A stretch of DNA of 64,000 bases from Pseudomonas azadiae (GTDB lineage: Bacteria > Pseudomonadota > Gammaproteobacteria > Pseudomonadales > Pseudomonadaceae), in contig NZ_JAHSTY010000001.1 in NCBI RefSeq assembly GCF_019145355.1, forward strand, positions 620,001-684,000, written 5' to 3'. The translations under genes and the position numbers were made by a program. Within the stretch, counting starts at the first letter, position 1, and each line of letters starts with the position of its first letter. Shown here piece by piece: positions 35,575 through 44,189 of this stretch. The notes under the pieces are model-generated. The model saw nothing but the letters and a program-made list of their open reading frames with translations, did no database searches and was not told where the DNA came from.

Positions 35575-36381
35575 TCAGTCGAGTGTGTCGCTGCTGACAT
35601 GCCATTTGTTGAGCAATTGCACATAGCTGCCGTCGCTGCGCATGTCGCTGATGATCTGCTGCACCGCGGCGCCCAGTTGCGAGTCGTCCTTGCGCATGCC
35701 CAGGCCGGTGAGGATGCGGCTGAATGCCGGCACGCCTTCCTGGAACAGGTCGGGAGCCATCGCGGCGTAATAGCCGGCGGTTTCCACGGTGGTGCCATAG
35801 GCGTCGACCTGGCTGATGCGCAGGGCCTGGAAGGCGTCGGTGTCGGTGTTGTAGACCACCAGTTTCATCAAAGGCTTGCCGGCCTTGGCCAGGCTTTCGT
35901 TTTGCGTATCCAGCAGGGTCTTGATGGTGGAGCCGTTGAGCACGGCGACCTTATGCCCGGACAGGTCATCCAGGGTCTTGATGCCTTTGGGATTGCCCTT
36001 GGGCACCACCACCGACTGGCTGGAATACATGTAATTGACGATGTCGATCACCTGCCGCCGCTCCGGCTTGTCGAACAGCTGGTCGACGATCATGTCGCAT
36101 TGCTGGGCGAGCAACGCCGGCACCAGGCCGGAGAACGGAATCACCCGCCACTGCACCTGTTTGTCGCCCAGGCGCTTGGCGATTTCCAGGCCGAGGTCGA
36201 CGGTGAGCCCGCGCGGTTTCTGCGCTTCGTCGAAAGACACCAGAGGCGGTGAATCCATCCCCGAGCAGTAGGTGAGTTTGTCGACGTTCTTCAGGCGCTC
36301 CGGCACCTGGGGTGCGGCGGTGGCCCATTGGGTACAGAGGCCGAGGGAGACAGCCACCAGCAAGGCGCGGTATTTATGCAT
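35575..36381 (-). CDS. Polar amino-acid ABC transporter substrate-binding protein
   Basis: Periplasmic SBP_bac_3 family protein of 268 residues. The signal peptide MHKYRALLVAVSLGLCTQWA is cleaved near ATAA. The fold is shown by GLTVDLGLEIAKRLGDKQVQ, QQCDMIVDQLFDKPERRQVI and VDAYGTTVETAGYYAAMAPD. It is the first transport gene of the operon, 65 bp downstream of the GntR gene, followed by permease, ATPase and the gamma-glutamyltransferase-like hydrolase. The ligand may be a gamma-glutamyl amino acid or related peptide (inference from the hydrolase). Confidence 0.9.
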   Translation of the reverse strand: MHKYRALLVAVSLGLCTQWATAAPQVPERLKNVDKLTYCSGMDSPPLVSFDEAQKPRGLTVDLGLEIAKRLGDKQVQWRVIPFSGLVPALLAQQCDMIVDQLFDKPERRQVIDIVNYMYSSQSVVVPKGNPKGIKTLDDLSGHKVAVLNGSTIKTLLDTQNESLAKAGKPLMKLVVYNTDTDAFQALRISQVDAYGTTVETAGYYAAMAPDLFQEGVPAFSRILTGLGMRKDDSQLGAAVQQIISDMRSDGSYVQLLNKWHVSSDTLD

Positions 36382-36446
36382 GACCAGACACTCCAGTTCG
36401 TTGGTTGACGGGGCAGGACTCAAAGTCAAAACACAGCAGGTCGTTG

Positions 36447-37115
36447 TTATTGTTTGGTTTGCAGGAACTGGATCAGCGCCGGCACGGTGCCTTCGATGTG
36501 TTCGCGCACGATGGCTTCGGCCCGAGCGGCGTCACCGGCACGAATCGCGTCAAGGATCACCGCGTGTTCCTGGCGCGCGCTGAGGGGTTTCTCGCCGTGC
36601 TGCAGCCACAGGCGCATGGGCGCTTCGACCAGCGAATACAGCGCTGAGATCTGCCTCATCAAGCGCGGTCGGGCGCTGAGGCTGCACAGGTATTCATGGA
36701 AGGCGCGGTGACGGCTGACCCATGCGGCGCTTTCGTCGCGGTAGTCGTCCATCTCGTCAAGCATGCGTTCCAGGGCGGCCAGTTGGCGCTCACCGATACG
36801 CCCGACCGCGACGCGCACGGCCAAGCCTTCGAGGGCGCTGCGCATTTCGAACACTTCATGCAGCTCGTCGATATCCAGGCCGCTGACGATAGCACCGCGA
36901 TTGGGCCGCAATGTCACCAGACCCTGGGCATCCAGGCGCCGAAAGGCTTCGCGCACCGGCATGCGGCTCATGCCGATCTCGCTGGCGATGTCTTCGGCGA
37001 TCAGCCGGTCGCCTTTGCGGTAGCGTCCACCGCAAATGGCGTCGAGCAGGAAGTTGTACGCCTCTTCTTCGGCGGTGAGCGGCTGACGGTCAACATAAGC
37101 GGGAGCAAATTGCAT
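36447..37115 (-). CDS. GntR family regulator (FadR/FCD subgroup)
   Basis: Transcription factor of 222 residues. The winged helix-turn-helix covers about residues 15-75 (YRKGDRLIAEDIASEIGMSR, then MPVREAFRRLDAQGLVTLRP). The C-terminal all-helical FCD ligand domain includes EVFEMRSALEGLAVRVAVGR and RHRAFHEYLCSLSARP. The ATG at 37115 has aaggtg 6-7 bp upstream; a TTG start ten codons earlier is possible but weaker. It lies ahead of the amino-acid ABC/hydrolase operon on the same strand and probably controls it. Confidence 0.9.
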   Translation of the reverse strand: MQFAPAYVDRQPLTAEEEAYNFLLDAICGGRYRKGDRLIAEDIASEIGMSRMPVREAFRRLDAQGLVTLRPNRGAIVSGLDIDELHEVFEMRSALEGLAVRVAVGRIGERQLAALERMLDEMDDYRDESAAWVSRHRAFHEYLCSLSARPRLMRQISALYSLVEAPMRLWLQHGEKPLSARQEHAVILDAIRAGDAARAEAIVREHIEGTVPALIQFLQTKQ

Positions 37116-37430
37116 CGACAGCACCTTTTGAATTTTTGTATCCAATTATCCATAAATGCAAAACAGCAGGATGTGTGCCAGGTAATGCTATGGCGAGCCA
37201 AGTGGTTGATTCGGATCAGATAGGTAAAAAGCGCTGATGGCTGTGGCGGAAGGAAGATGTAGGAATTGCTACCAAACGGCTCAGGAAGATGCCCCGTTAG
37301 TGGGCAGAAGTAACAGGAACGGGGTTACGCCGCTCCGGTTCGTCTCAAGGCAGTCATAAAGAAGGAACTCAGACGCAAACCACCTGTCCGCTGATACACA
37401 TATTTACATTTCACTGGACGGTTGGGCCGG
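37116..37430. other. Divergent intergenic region, no features recognised
   Basis: A 315-bp gap between the GntR gene (minus) and the WaaZ-like gene (plus). It should contain both promoters. Near 37130-37155 the related words tgtatcca and ttatccat could be degenerate GntR half-sites; nothing stronger is visible and no small gene is evident. Confidence 0.4.
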
Positions 37431-38282
37431 ATGAAACAGACATCACTCCTTGGCACTGGACCTGCGTGCCATGCTAAACAGGCTTTCTATACGCCCTTCT
37501 CGGGGCCATGGCTCTCGACCACACGCCCGCTGGCCGTGCACCCGTTCAATCGCTGCCGGAACATCGAGTCAGGCGCGGTGTTCATCATTGCCTCAGGCCC
37601 TTCGGCCAAGTCGTTTCCCATCAAAAAATTTGCGCACGTGCCGATGATCACGATGAATGGCGCTATTTCCATGTTCCGGGATACCGACATAAAGCCTTAC
37701 TTTTACGCCTGTACGGACCGAAGCTTTTCGGAACAACAGCCGGATTTGTTCAAGCACGCGATGGAGGTCAGCCAGAGCGTAGCGCTTTGGGAAGACCACG
37801 CGCGCTCCTCTCGTGCTCGTCCAACCGGACGGCTCTACCCGCTCTCAAAGGCCGAAAGGCCCTCATGGCTGGAATCCGCTCTGGGCAAACGCAGCGCGCT
37901 GGTCGTCAATCATTCGTGGCTCCCCGCTCGTAAACGTCCGCTCGGGTTCAGCAAAGACATGAGCGAGGGCTTCTTTGATGCCAGAACCGTGGCGTATCTG
38001 GCCATACAGCTGGCCTACCACGTGGGCTTCACCCAGGTCTTCCTGGTGGGGGTTGACTTGGATGAGCGTTCAGGAAGGTTTTACGAAACCGCTGGATCCA
38101 TACAGTCACCCTGTGGGCTGGATCAGCACTATTGCACCCGCATATTGCCGTCGTTTGAATTGATGTCGCGCAAAGTCATGGGCGATGACTTCATGGTTTA
38201 CAACCTGTCCGAGGTTTCGAGAATTCCGCACGACGTAGTCCCGCGTGTCACGCTCGCGCAGGTTGAGACCATGCTGGCGTAG
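37431..38282 (+). CDS. WaaZ-like LPS core biosynthesis protein (putative Kdo III transferase)
   Basis: Predicted cytoplasmic or membrane-associated protein of 283 residues, the length I recall for E. coli WaaZ (RfaZ), which modifies the LPS inner core with a third Kdo. Shared patterns recalled from that family are GAVFIIASGPSAKSFP with ITMNGAISMF, then PYFYACTDRSF, LGFSKDMSEGFFDARTVAYL, AIQLAYHVGFTQVFLVGVDL and YNLSEVSRIPHDVVPRVTL. The ATG at 37431 was chosen over a TTG three codons earlier; the RBS is weak. No other LPS genes are nearby and both neighbours point away in function, so it looks like an orphan. Function is by similarity from memory only. Confidence 0.68.
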   Translation: MKQTSLLGTGPACHAKQAFYTPFSGPWLSTTRPLAVHPFNRCRNIESGAVFIIASGPSAKSFPIKKFAHVPMITMNGAISMFRDTDIKPYFYACTDRSFSEQQPDLFKHAMEVSQSVALWEDHARSSRARPTGRLYPLSKAERPSWLESALGKRSALVVNHSWLPARKRPLGFSKDMSEGFFDARTVAYLAIQLAYHVGFTQVFLVGVDLDERSGRFYETAGSIQSPCGLDQHYCTRILPSFELMSRKVMGDDFMVYNLSEVSRIPHDVVPRVTLAQVETMLA

Positions 38283-38298
38283 CGTTGCGCAGACGCCG

Positions 38299-39657
38299 TC
38301 AGCCAGCCCTTGAGGTGTCCTTGGCAAGCATCGCTTTGGGGATCAACAGGATCAGCACACAGCTGACGAGCAGGCAGCCGCCCAAGACATAGGTGCCGTT
38401 GTTCATATCGCCGGTCAGCGTTTGCGCCATGGCCGTAATCATCGAACCGGTGAACCCGGAGAGGTTGCCGATCGCGTTGATCATGCCGATGCCTGCCGCG
38501 GCTGCCACACCCGATAAAACCGTGCCCGGCAATGTCCAGAAGATCGGCATCAGGCTCAGCAACCCCGACGCGGAGACGCTGAGGAAGAAAATCGACACCG
38601 GCAGGTTATGGGCAAAGATGGCGCTGAAAATCAGCCCGATCCCACCGATGAACGCTGGAATAGCCGCATGCAATCGGCGCTCGCCGGTTTTGTTGGAGTG
38701 CCAGGCATTGAGGGTCATAGCCACGATGGCAGTGGAGTAAGGGATGGCCGTGAGCAAGCCAATATGCAAGGTATTGGAAATGCCGGTGGCCTTGATGATC
38801 GTCGGCATCCAGAACGCCAACCCGTAGAAGCCAGTGTTGAATGTCAGCAAGATCAGCACCAGCAACCACACACGACCATTGAAGATCACCTCGCGCAGGC
38901 TCGAGGCCTTCTGGGTGTTTTCTCGGTCGAGGTTGTTTTTGAGCATGTTCTTTTCTGCCGTCGTCAGCCACTTGGCGTTGTCGATTTTATCGACCAGCAG
39001 CGTCACCACGACGACGGCCATGATCAGTGAAGGAATCCCTTCGATAATCAGCATCCACTGCCAGCCCGCCATCCCGTGGACACCCTGCATCGCCGACATC
39101 AACCACCCCGACAAGATCCCACCCAGGGTCAGGCTGATCGGCATCGCCATCAGGAAACCTGCCATGACTCGGCTCTGGCGGTGCGTCGGAAACCAGTAGT
39201 TGAGGTAGAGAATCACCCCTGGGAAGAAACCCGCTTCGCACACACCCAGCAGGAAGCGCAGCAGGTAAAACATGGTTTCCGATTCGATGTGGAAAAACTT
39301 GGCCAGCGGCACGGTAAAGGCTACCGCCATGGAGACAATGCTCCAGCTGATCATGATGCGGGCGATCCAGAGGCGCGCGCCAAAGCGATGGAGGAACAGA
39401 TTGCTGGGGACCTCGAAGAGGAAATAACCCCAGAAGAAAATGCTCGCACCGAGGGCGTAGACAGTGTTGCTAAATTGCAGGTCATCGAGCATGTCCAGCT
39501 TGGCAAAGCCAATATTGACCCTGTCCAGGTACGCCGCCATGTAGCAAAACAGCAGGATTGGCAGGATGCGCAGGATGACTTTGCGGTAGGTACGATCCTC
39601 GCGGGTAAGCGCCGCCGAGCCCTCTCCTTCGAGAGGACGCTGAGATACTGATTCCAT
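38299..39657 (-). CDS. MFS transporter, anion:cation symporter family (aldonate/hexuronate permease-like)
   Basis: Inner-membrane permease of 452 residues with about twelve hydrophobic segments. The N-terminal PILLFCYMAAYLDRVNIGFA and YFLFEVPSNLFLHRFGARLW are typical of the ACS family (phthalate, tartrate, glucarate, aldonate permeases). It is the only gene on this transcript and ends 16 bp from the convergent WaaZ-like gene. A perfect atgttaccggtaacat palindrome lies about 115 bp upstream of its start; the same site precedes the dehydratase gene, linking it to the aldonate regulon. It probably imports the pentonate or related acid that the pathway degrades. Confidence 0.88.
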   Translation of the reverse strand: MESVSQRPLEGEGSAALTREDRTYRKVILRILPILLFCYMAAYLDRVNIGFAKLDMLDDLQFSNTVYALGASIFFWGYFLFEVPSNLFLHRFGARLWIARIMISWSIVSMAVAFTVPLAKFFHIESETMFYLLRFLLGVCEAGFFPGVILYLNYWFPTHRQSRVMAGFLMAMPISLTLGGILSGWLMSAMQGVHGMAGWQWMLIIEGIPSLIMAVVVVTLLVDKIDNAKWLTTAEKNMLKNNLDRENTQKASSLREVIFNGRVWLLVLILLTFNTGFYGLAFWMPTIIKATGISNTLHIGLLTAIPYSTAIVAMTLNAWHSNKTGERRLHAAIPAFIGGIGLIFSAIFAHNLPVSIFFLSVSASGLLSLMPIFWTLPGTVLSGVAAAAGIGMINAIGNLSGFTGSMITAMAQTLTGDMNNGTYVLGGCLLVSCVLILLIPKAMLAKDTSRAG

Positions 39658-39769
39658 GTGTTGACCTCAAGGCATGTCGTCATGCCGATTGTTTTTGTTT
39701 TAGCTTGCCACCTTGAGCAACCTGGGCTGGCCTAAGCCAATGCGCAGGGAAAGGAATCTGCAAGTGGGT

Positions 39770-39785
39770 ATGTTACCGGTAACAT
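39770..39785. promoter_or_regulatory. LacI/GntR-type operator upstream of the MFS permease
   Basis: Perfect 16-bp palindrome atgttaccggtaacat, the classical operator form of gluconate-repressor (GntR of the LacI family) type regulators with central CG. It is identical to the site at 41036-41051. It lies between the LacI-type gene's stop and the permease start. Confidence 0.88.
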
Positions 39786-39839
39786 TTTTAGTTTAGCCAT
39801 GACTTTCGAGGCAAAGCAAGCGGGCTCGATCAAAAAAAT

Positions 39840-40874
39840 TCAGGTGCTTTCGCGCGCCATGATCTGGAATTCGACGACATCGCACGTTTGCGCACGGGGC
39901 AGCCCAAGGCGCTGTGCGGCGGCACTGGCTACCAGTAATTCACCGGCGCGACGGCCGATTCGGTAAGGATCAACCGAGACCGTGGTGATGGTCGGCGTGC
40001 AATAGCGCGAGACTTCGAAATCACCGAAGCCTGCGATTGCGATGTCGCCGGGCACGCGCCGACCCTGTCGATGGCATTCCATGATGGCTCCGAACGCCGA
40101 CAGGTCACTGACGCACATCACCGCGTCGGTGTCCGGCCACTTGTCCAGCAGCCGCTTCACGGATTCTCCGCCATGGCTCATGGTGATAGGCGACTCGCCG
40201 TACTCCATCACCCTGGGCTGCGCCCCCGCTGCCGCGACTGCCTGCAGGTAGCCTTGCTGGCGTTGCTGGCCACGGTGATCGAGTACCGATGCCCCGCCGA
40301 TGTAGCCTATGCGCCGATAACCTTGCCGGTGCAGGTGCTCATACAACGCCGCCGCAGCGGCCACGTTACTGAACCCGACCGATTGCTCGATGGGATCGTC
40401 TGGAATGTCCCATGTCTCGACAACAGGAACTTGCGCCTGGCGCAGCAGCCTGCGGGTTTCGTCCAAGTGCGCGCTGCCGGTCAACATCACCCCGACCGGT
40501 CGATGCCGCAGCAGCGTACGCACCAGCAATGCCTCTTGTTCCAGGTGGTAATCCGTGTCCCCCAGCAGCAGGCACAGGCCGTGCCCGCTGACGGCGTCAT
40601 TCAGGCCGCGCACGGTGTCGGCAAAGTTCGAGCTGGCCAACGACGGCACCAACGCCACAATAAATTCGGAACGCCCGGTGGCCAGGGTTCCGGCCGACGC
40701 ATCAGGCAGATAGCCGAGGGTTTCAATCGCTTCATGCACCAACTTTTGGGTGCGCTGCGACACATCGCGACCGGCCAGGACCCGGGAAACCGTCATCTTC
40801 GAAACGCCGGCCAGTTTGGCAACATCGGCCATTCGCGGCGGCGTGGTGGTTTTGCCTGAATCCTCGTAACTCAT
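39840..40874 (-). CDS. LacI family transcriptional regulator (gluconate repressor type)
   Basis: Repressor of 344 residues. The N-terminal HTH is ADVAKLAGVSKMTVSRVLAG with hinge helix region LPDASAGTLATGRSEFIVAL. The periplasmic-binding-like sensor domain contains SNVAAAAALYEHLHRQGYRR and the C-terminal GDIAIAGFGDFEVSRYCTP, matching GntR/IdnR-like LacI proteins. The start MSYEDSGKT has an agga 5 bp upstream. Identical palindromic operators flank its gene on both sides, controlling the permease and the divergent catabolic operon; the inducer is probably the aldonate or a pathway intermediate. Confidence 0.92.
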   Translation of the reverse strand: MSYEDSGKTTTPPRMADVAKLAGVSKMTVSRVLAGRDVSQRTQKLVHEAIETLGYLPDASAGTLATGRSEFIVALVPSLASSNFADTVRGLNDAVSGHGLCLLLGDTDYHLEQEALLVRTLLRHRPVGVMLTGSAHLDETRRLLRQAQVPVVETWDIPDDPIEQSVGFSNVAAAAALYEHLHRQGYRRIGYIGGASVLDHRGQQRQQGYLQAVAAAGAQPRVMEYGESPITMSHGGESVKRLLDKWPDTDAVMCVSDLSAFGAIMECHRQGRRVPGDIAIAGFGDFEVSRYCTPTITTVSVDPYRIGRRAGELLVASAAAQRLGLPRAQTCDVVEFQIMAREST

Positions 40875-41035
40875 GAACGTCCTGTTTTCCTGAAAATGAC
40901 CGGCGGACCCTGGGAATCAACGCCTCCAACACGGATGGGAGCTGATTATACATGGGCACCGGATGGCCGACCTCTGCTCGTTACGCACGGAGGCAGCGCC
41001 CGCTCGAATAGCGAGATTGGGCCTTTACAAAAATG

Positions 41036-41051
41036 ATGTTACCGGTAACAT
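41036..41051. promoter_or_regulatory. LacI/GntR-type operator upstream of the aldonate catabolic operon
   Basis: Second perfect copy of atgttaccggtaacat, 91 bp before the dehydratase start codon and 160 bp from the repressor's own start. It can serve the catabolic promoter and possibly autoregulation. Confidence 0.88.
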
Positions 41052-41142
41052 CGAGGCATTCGAACACCGGTTGATGCTCATTTCTTCATCGTTCCGCGGG
41101 TGTTCACTTTCAATCGACATGCTTCTAACAAGAGATAAAACC

Positions 41143-42927
41143 ATGCCTGAAAGCACCCGTGCGCCCCTGCGAAGTCAACAATGGTTTGACGACCCCGATC
41201 ATGCCGACATGACCGCACTCTACGTTGAACGCTTCATGAACTACGGTATGACGCGCGAGGAGTTGCAATCAGGCCGCCCCATCATTGGTATCGCCCAGAC
41301 CGGTAGCGATCTGGCGCCGTGCAACCGTCACCACCTCGAACTCTCGCAGCGCACCAAGGCGGGCATTCGCGATGCCGGCGGTATCCCGATGGAGTTCCCG
41401 GTGCACCCGATGGCCGAACAAACCCGGCGCCCCACGGCGGCGCTGGATCGCAACCTGGCTTACCTCGGCCTGGTCGAGATTCTGCATGGGTATCCGTTGG
41501 ATGGCGTGGTGCTGACCACGGGCTGCGACAAGACCACGCCGGCCTGCCTGATGGCGGCGGCGACGGTGGATATTCCAGCGATTGTTTTGTCGGGCGGCCC
41601 CATGCTCGATGGGCACCACAAGGGCCAGTTGATCGGCTCCGGCACCGTGCTCTGGCACGCGCGCAACTTGCTGGCCAGCGGTGAAATCGACTACGAAGGC
41701 TTCATGGAGATGACCACCGCGGCCTCGCCGTCGATCGGTCACTGCAACACCATGGGCACCGCGCTGTCGATGAATGCACTGGCCGAAGCGCTGGGTATGT
41801 CGCTGCCCGGCTGCGCGAGCATTCCGGCGGCCTATCGTGAACGCGGCCAGATGGCCTACGCCACAGGCAAGCGTATCGTCGACATGGTCCGCCAGGATAT
41901 CCGGCCTTCGCACATCATGACCCGCGAAGCCTTTGAGAACGCCATTGCCGTGGCGTCCGCGCTGGGTGCCTCGACCAACTGCCCGCCGCACCTGATCGCT
42001 ATCGCACGACACACCGGCGTCGACCTCAGCCTGGAAGACTGGCAACGCGTCGGCGAAGACGTGCCGCTGCTGGTCAACTGCATGCCCGCCGGCAAATACC
42101 TGGGTGAAGGTTTCCACCGTGCCGGGGGTGTGCCTGCCGTGATGCACGAACTGAAGAACGCCGGCCGCCTGCATGAAGCATGCGCCACGGTGTCGGGCAA
42201 GACCATTGGCGAGATCGTCAGCCACAGCGCCGCCAGCGATACGGATGTGATCCACGCGTATGCCGATCCCTTGATCCAGCGCGCCGGGTTTATTGTATTG
42301 AGCGGCAATTTTTTCGACAGCGCCATCATGAAGATGTCGGTAGTCGGCGAAGCCTTCCGTAAAACCTACCTGTCCGAACCCGGCGCGGAGAACAGCTTCG
42401 AAGCCCGCGCTATCGTTTTCGAAGGCCCCGAGGACTATCAGGCCCGGATCAACGACCCAGCCCTGGACATCGACGAGCGCTGCATTCTGGTCATTCGGGG
42501 CTGCGGCACCGTGGGTTATCCGGGCAGCGCCGAAGTGGTCAACATGGCGCCACCCGCCGCACTGATCAAACGCGGCATCGACTCCCTGCCCTGCCTGGGC
42601 GACGGGCGCCAAAGCGGCACCTCGGCCAGCCCGTCGATTCTCAACATGTCGCCTGAAGCCGCGGTGGGCGGCGGGATCGGTTTGCTGCAAACCAATGACC
42701 GGCTGCGCGTCGACCTCAATGCGCGCCGGGTCGATCTGCTGGTGGATGACAGCGAAATGGCGCGCCGCCAAGCGGCGTTCAAGCCGTCGATTCCAGCGTC
42801 GCAAACGCCGTGGCAGGAACTCTACCGGCAACAGGTTGGCCAACTTTCCACCGGCGGTTGCCTGGAACCCGCGACCTTGCACCTACGCGTCATTGCACGT
42901 AGCGGCGACCCACGCCATTCCCACTGA
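41143..42927 (+). CDS. IlvD/Edd family sugar-acid dehydratase (pentonate dehydratase-like)
   Basis: Cytoplasmic Fe-S dehydratase of 594 residues, the length of L-arabinonate/D-xylonate dehydratases. Cluster-ligand and active-site motifs are visible: GSDLAPCNRHHLELSQR, LTTGCDKTTPACLMAAA, SPSIGHCNTMGTALSMNA, and later VIRGCGTVGYPGSAEVVNM. It converts an aldonate to its 2-keto-3-deoxy derivative. The ATG at 41143 follows aagaga; longer frames run across the operator and are unlikely. It is first in a three-gene operon whose second and third genes complete a Weimberg-type route. Pentonate rather than hexonate is inferred from those partners. Confidence 0.87.
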   Translation: MPESTRAPLRSQQWFDDPDHADMTALYVERFMNYGMTREELQSGRPIIGIAQTGSDLAPCNRHHLELSQRTKAGIRDAGGIPMEFPVHPMAEQTRRPTAALDRNLAYLGLVEILHGYPLDGVVLTTGCDKTTPACLMAAATVDIPAIVLSGGPMLDGHHKGQLIGSGTVLWHARNLLASGEIDYEGFMEMTTAASPSIGHCNTMGTALSMNALAEALGMSLPGCASIPAAYRERGQMAYATGKRIVDMVRQDIRPSHIMTREAFENAIAVASALGASTNCPPHLIAIARHTGVDLSLEDWQRVGEDVPLLVNCMPAGKYLGEGFHRAGGVPAVMHELKNAGRLHEACATVSGKTIGEIVSHSAASDTDVIHAYADPLIQRAGFIVLSGNFFDSAIMKMSVVGEAFRKTYLSEPGAENSFEARAIVFEGPEDYQARINDPALDIDERCILVIRGCGTVGYPGSAEVVNMAPPAALIKRGIDSLPCLGDGRQSGTSASPSILNMSPEAAVGGGIGLLQTNDRLRVDLNARRVDLLVDDSEMARRQAAFKPSIPASQTPWQELYRQQVGQLSTGGCLEPATLHLRVIARSGDPRHSH

Positions 42928-42954
42928 TTCGTTCTTTTAGAAAGGGTGATGCCC

Positions 42955-44172
42955 ATGTCCCAGACATCCGCTGTAACGACATTGTCGGGTTTAAACGTTC
43001 CGGCTCAAGACCTTGGTAAGGGCACCTGGATCAGCCGCGCCTGGATTCCGGGCGCCAGTGCCGGCCCCGCCGTCGTGCTGCTCAAGGATGCACAGGTCTA
43101 TGACATCAGCGCCCGGGTGGCGACCGTGTCGGCGCTGCTTGAGCTGGATGACCCGGTGGCTTACCTGCGCAGCCTGCCGCTGGAGGCGCCGTTGATCAGC
43201 TTTGACGCGCTGCTCATCAACAGTGATGCATCCGTTCGCGACGAAACACAGCCTTGGTTACTGGCGCCGATCGACCTGCAAGCCGTCAAAGCGGCCGGCG
43301 TGACCTTCGCCGCCAGCATGCTTGAGCGAGTGGTCGAAGAGCAGGCCAAGGGCGACCCGGCCAAGGCCGACAGTATTCGTGCGACCCTGGTTGAAAGCAT
43401 CGGTGCTGATCTCGCAGACATCGTACCGGGCTCGTCACAGGCCGCCGCGCTCAAGGCAGTGCTGATCAGCCAAGGCATGTGGTCGCAGTACCTGGAAGTG
43501 GGCATCGGCCCGGATGCCGAGATATTCACCAAGGCTCAGCCGTTGTCAGCGGTGGGTTACGGCTCAGACGTGGGTATCCACCCGAAATCCGGCTGGAACA
43601 ACCCCGAGCCGGAAGTGGTATTGGCGGTCTCCAGTCGCGGCAAGGTCCAGGGCGCTACGCTGGGGAATGACGTCAACCTGCGCGATTTCGAAGGGCGCAG
43701 TGCGCTGCTGCTGTCCAAAGCCAAGGACAACAATGCGTCGACCGCGCTGGGGCCCTTTATCCGGCTGTTCGATGAGTCCTTCGGCATTGAAGATGTGCGT
43801 TCGGCGGAAGTTGCATTGCGTGTGGTCGGCCAGGATGGTTTCGTCATGGACGGCAGCAGTTCCATGAACCAGATCAGCCGCGACCCATTGGACCTGGTGG
43901 CCCAGACCCTTAACGAAAACCACCAGTACCCGGACGGCTTCGTGCTGTTCCTCGGCACCCTGTTTGCACCCAAGCAGGACCGCGACCTGCCCGGCGCAGG
44001 CTTTACCCATAAGGAAGGCGACCTGGTCGCCATCAGCAGCGCCAAGTTCGGCACGCTGGTCAACCGGGTCACCACCAGTGACCGCGCGCCCGCGTGGCAG
44101 ATGGGTTATCGCGCCCTGCTCGACAACTTGAACGGCCGCGGCTTGGTTGCTGCCGCGATCAAGCCACGCTAG
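42955..44172 (+). CDS. Fumarylacetoacetate-hydrolase family protein (2-keto-3-deoxy-aldonate dehydratase-like)
   Basis: Cytoplasmic FAH-fold enzyme of 405 residues. The C-terminal FAH domain shows GSDVGIHPKSGWNNPEPEVV with the metal-binding glutamates, then GNDVNLRDFEGRSALLLSKA and GFTHKEGDLVAISSAKFG. Length and context match XylX-type enzymes that dehydrate 2-keto-3-deoxy-pentonate to 2-oxoglutarate semialdehyde. The ATG at 42955 was chosen since aaaggg lies 8 bp upstream. It sits 27 bp after the dehydratase and 17 bp before the dehydrogenase. Confidence 0.85.
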   Translation: MSQTSAVTTLSGLNVPAQDLGKGTWISRAWIPGASAGPAVVLLKDAQVYDISARVATVSALLELDDPVAYLRSLPLEAPLISFDALLINSDASVRDETQPWLLAPIDLQAVKAAGVTFAASMLERVVEEQAKGDPAKADSIRATLVESIGADLADIVPGSSQAAALKAVLISQGMWSQYLEVGIGPDAEIFTKAQPLSAVGYGSDVGIHPKSGWNNPEPEVVLAVSSRGKVQGATLGNDVNLRDFEGRSALLLSKAKDNNASTALGPFIRLFDESFGIEDVRSAEVALRVVGQDGFVMDGSSSMNQISRDPLDLVAQTLNENHQYPDGFVLFLGTLFAPKQDRDLPGAGFTHKEGDLVAISSAKFGTLVNRVTTSDRAPAWQMGYRALLDNLNGRGLVAAAIKPR

Positions 44173-44189
44173 CCACAGTGAGCCTTACC

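Noticed and set aside
41269..42882. 537-codon minus-strand open frame opposite the sugar-acid dehydratase
   Set aside because: Antisense shadow with typical GC-skewed composition; no signature motifs, while the plus strand has the IlvD cysteines.
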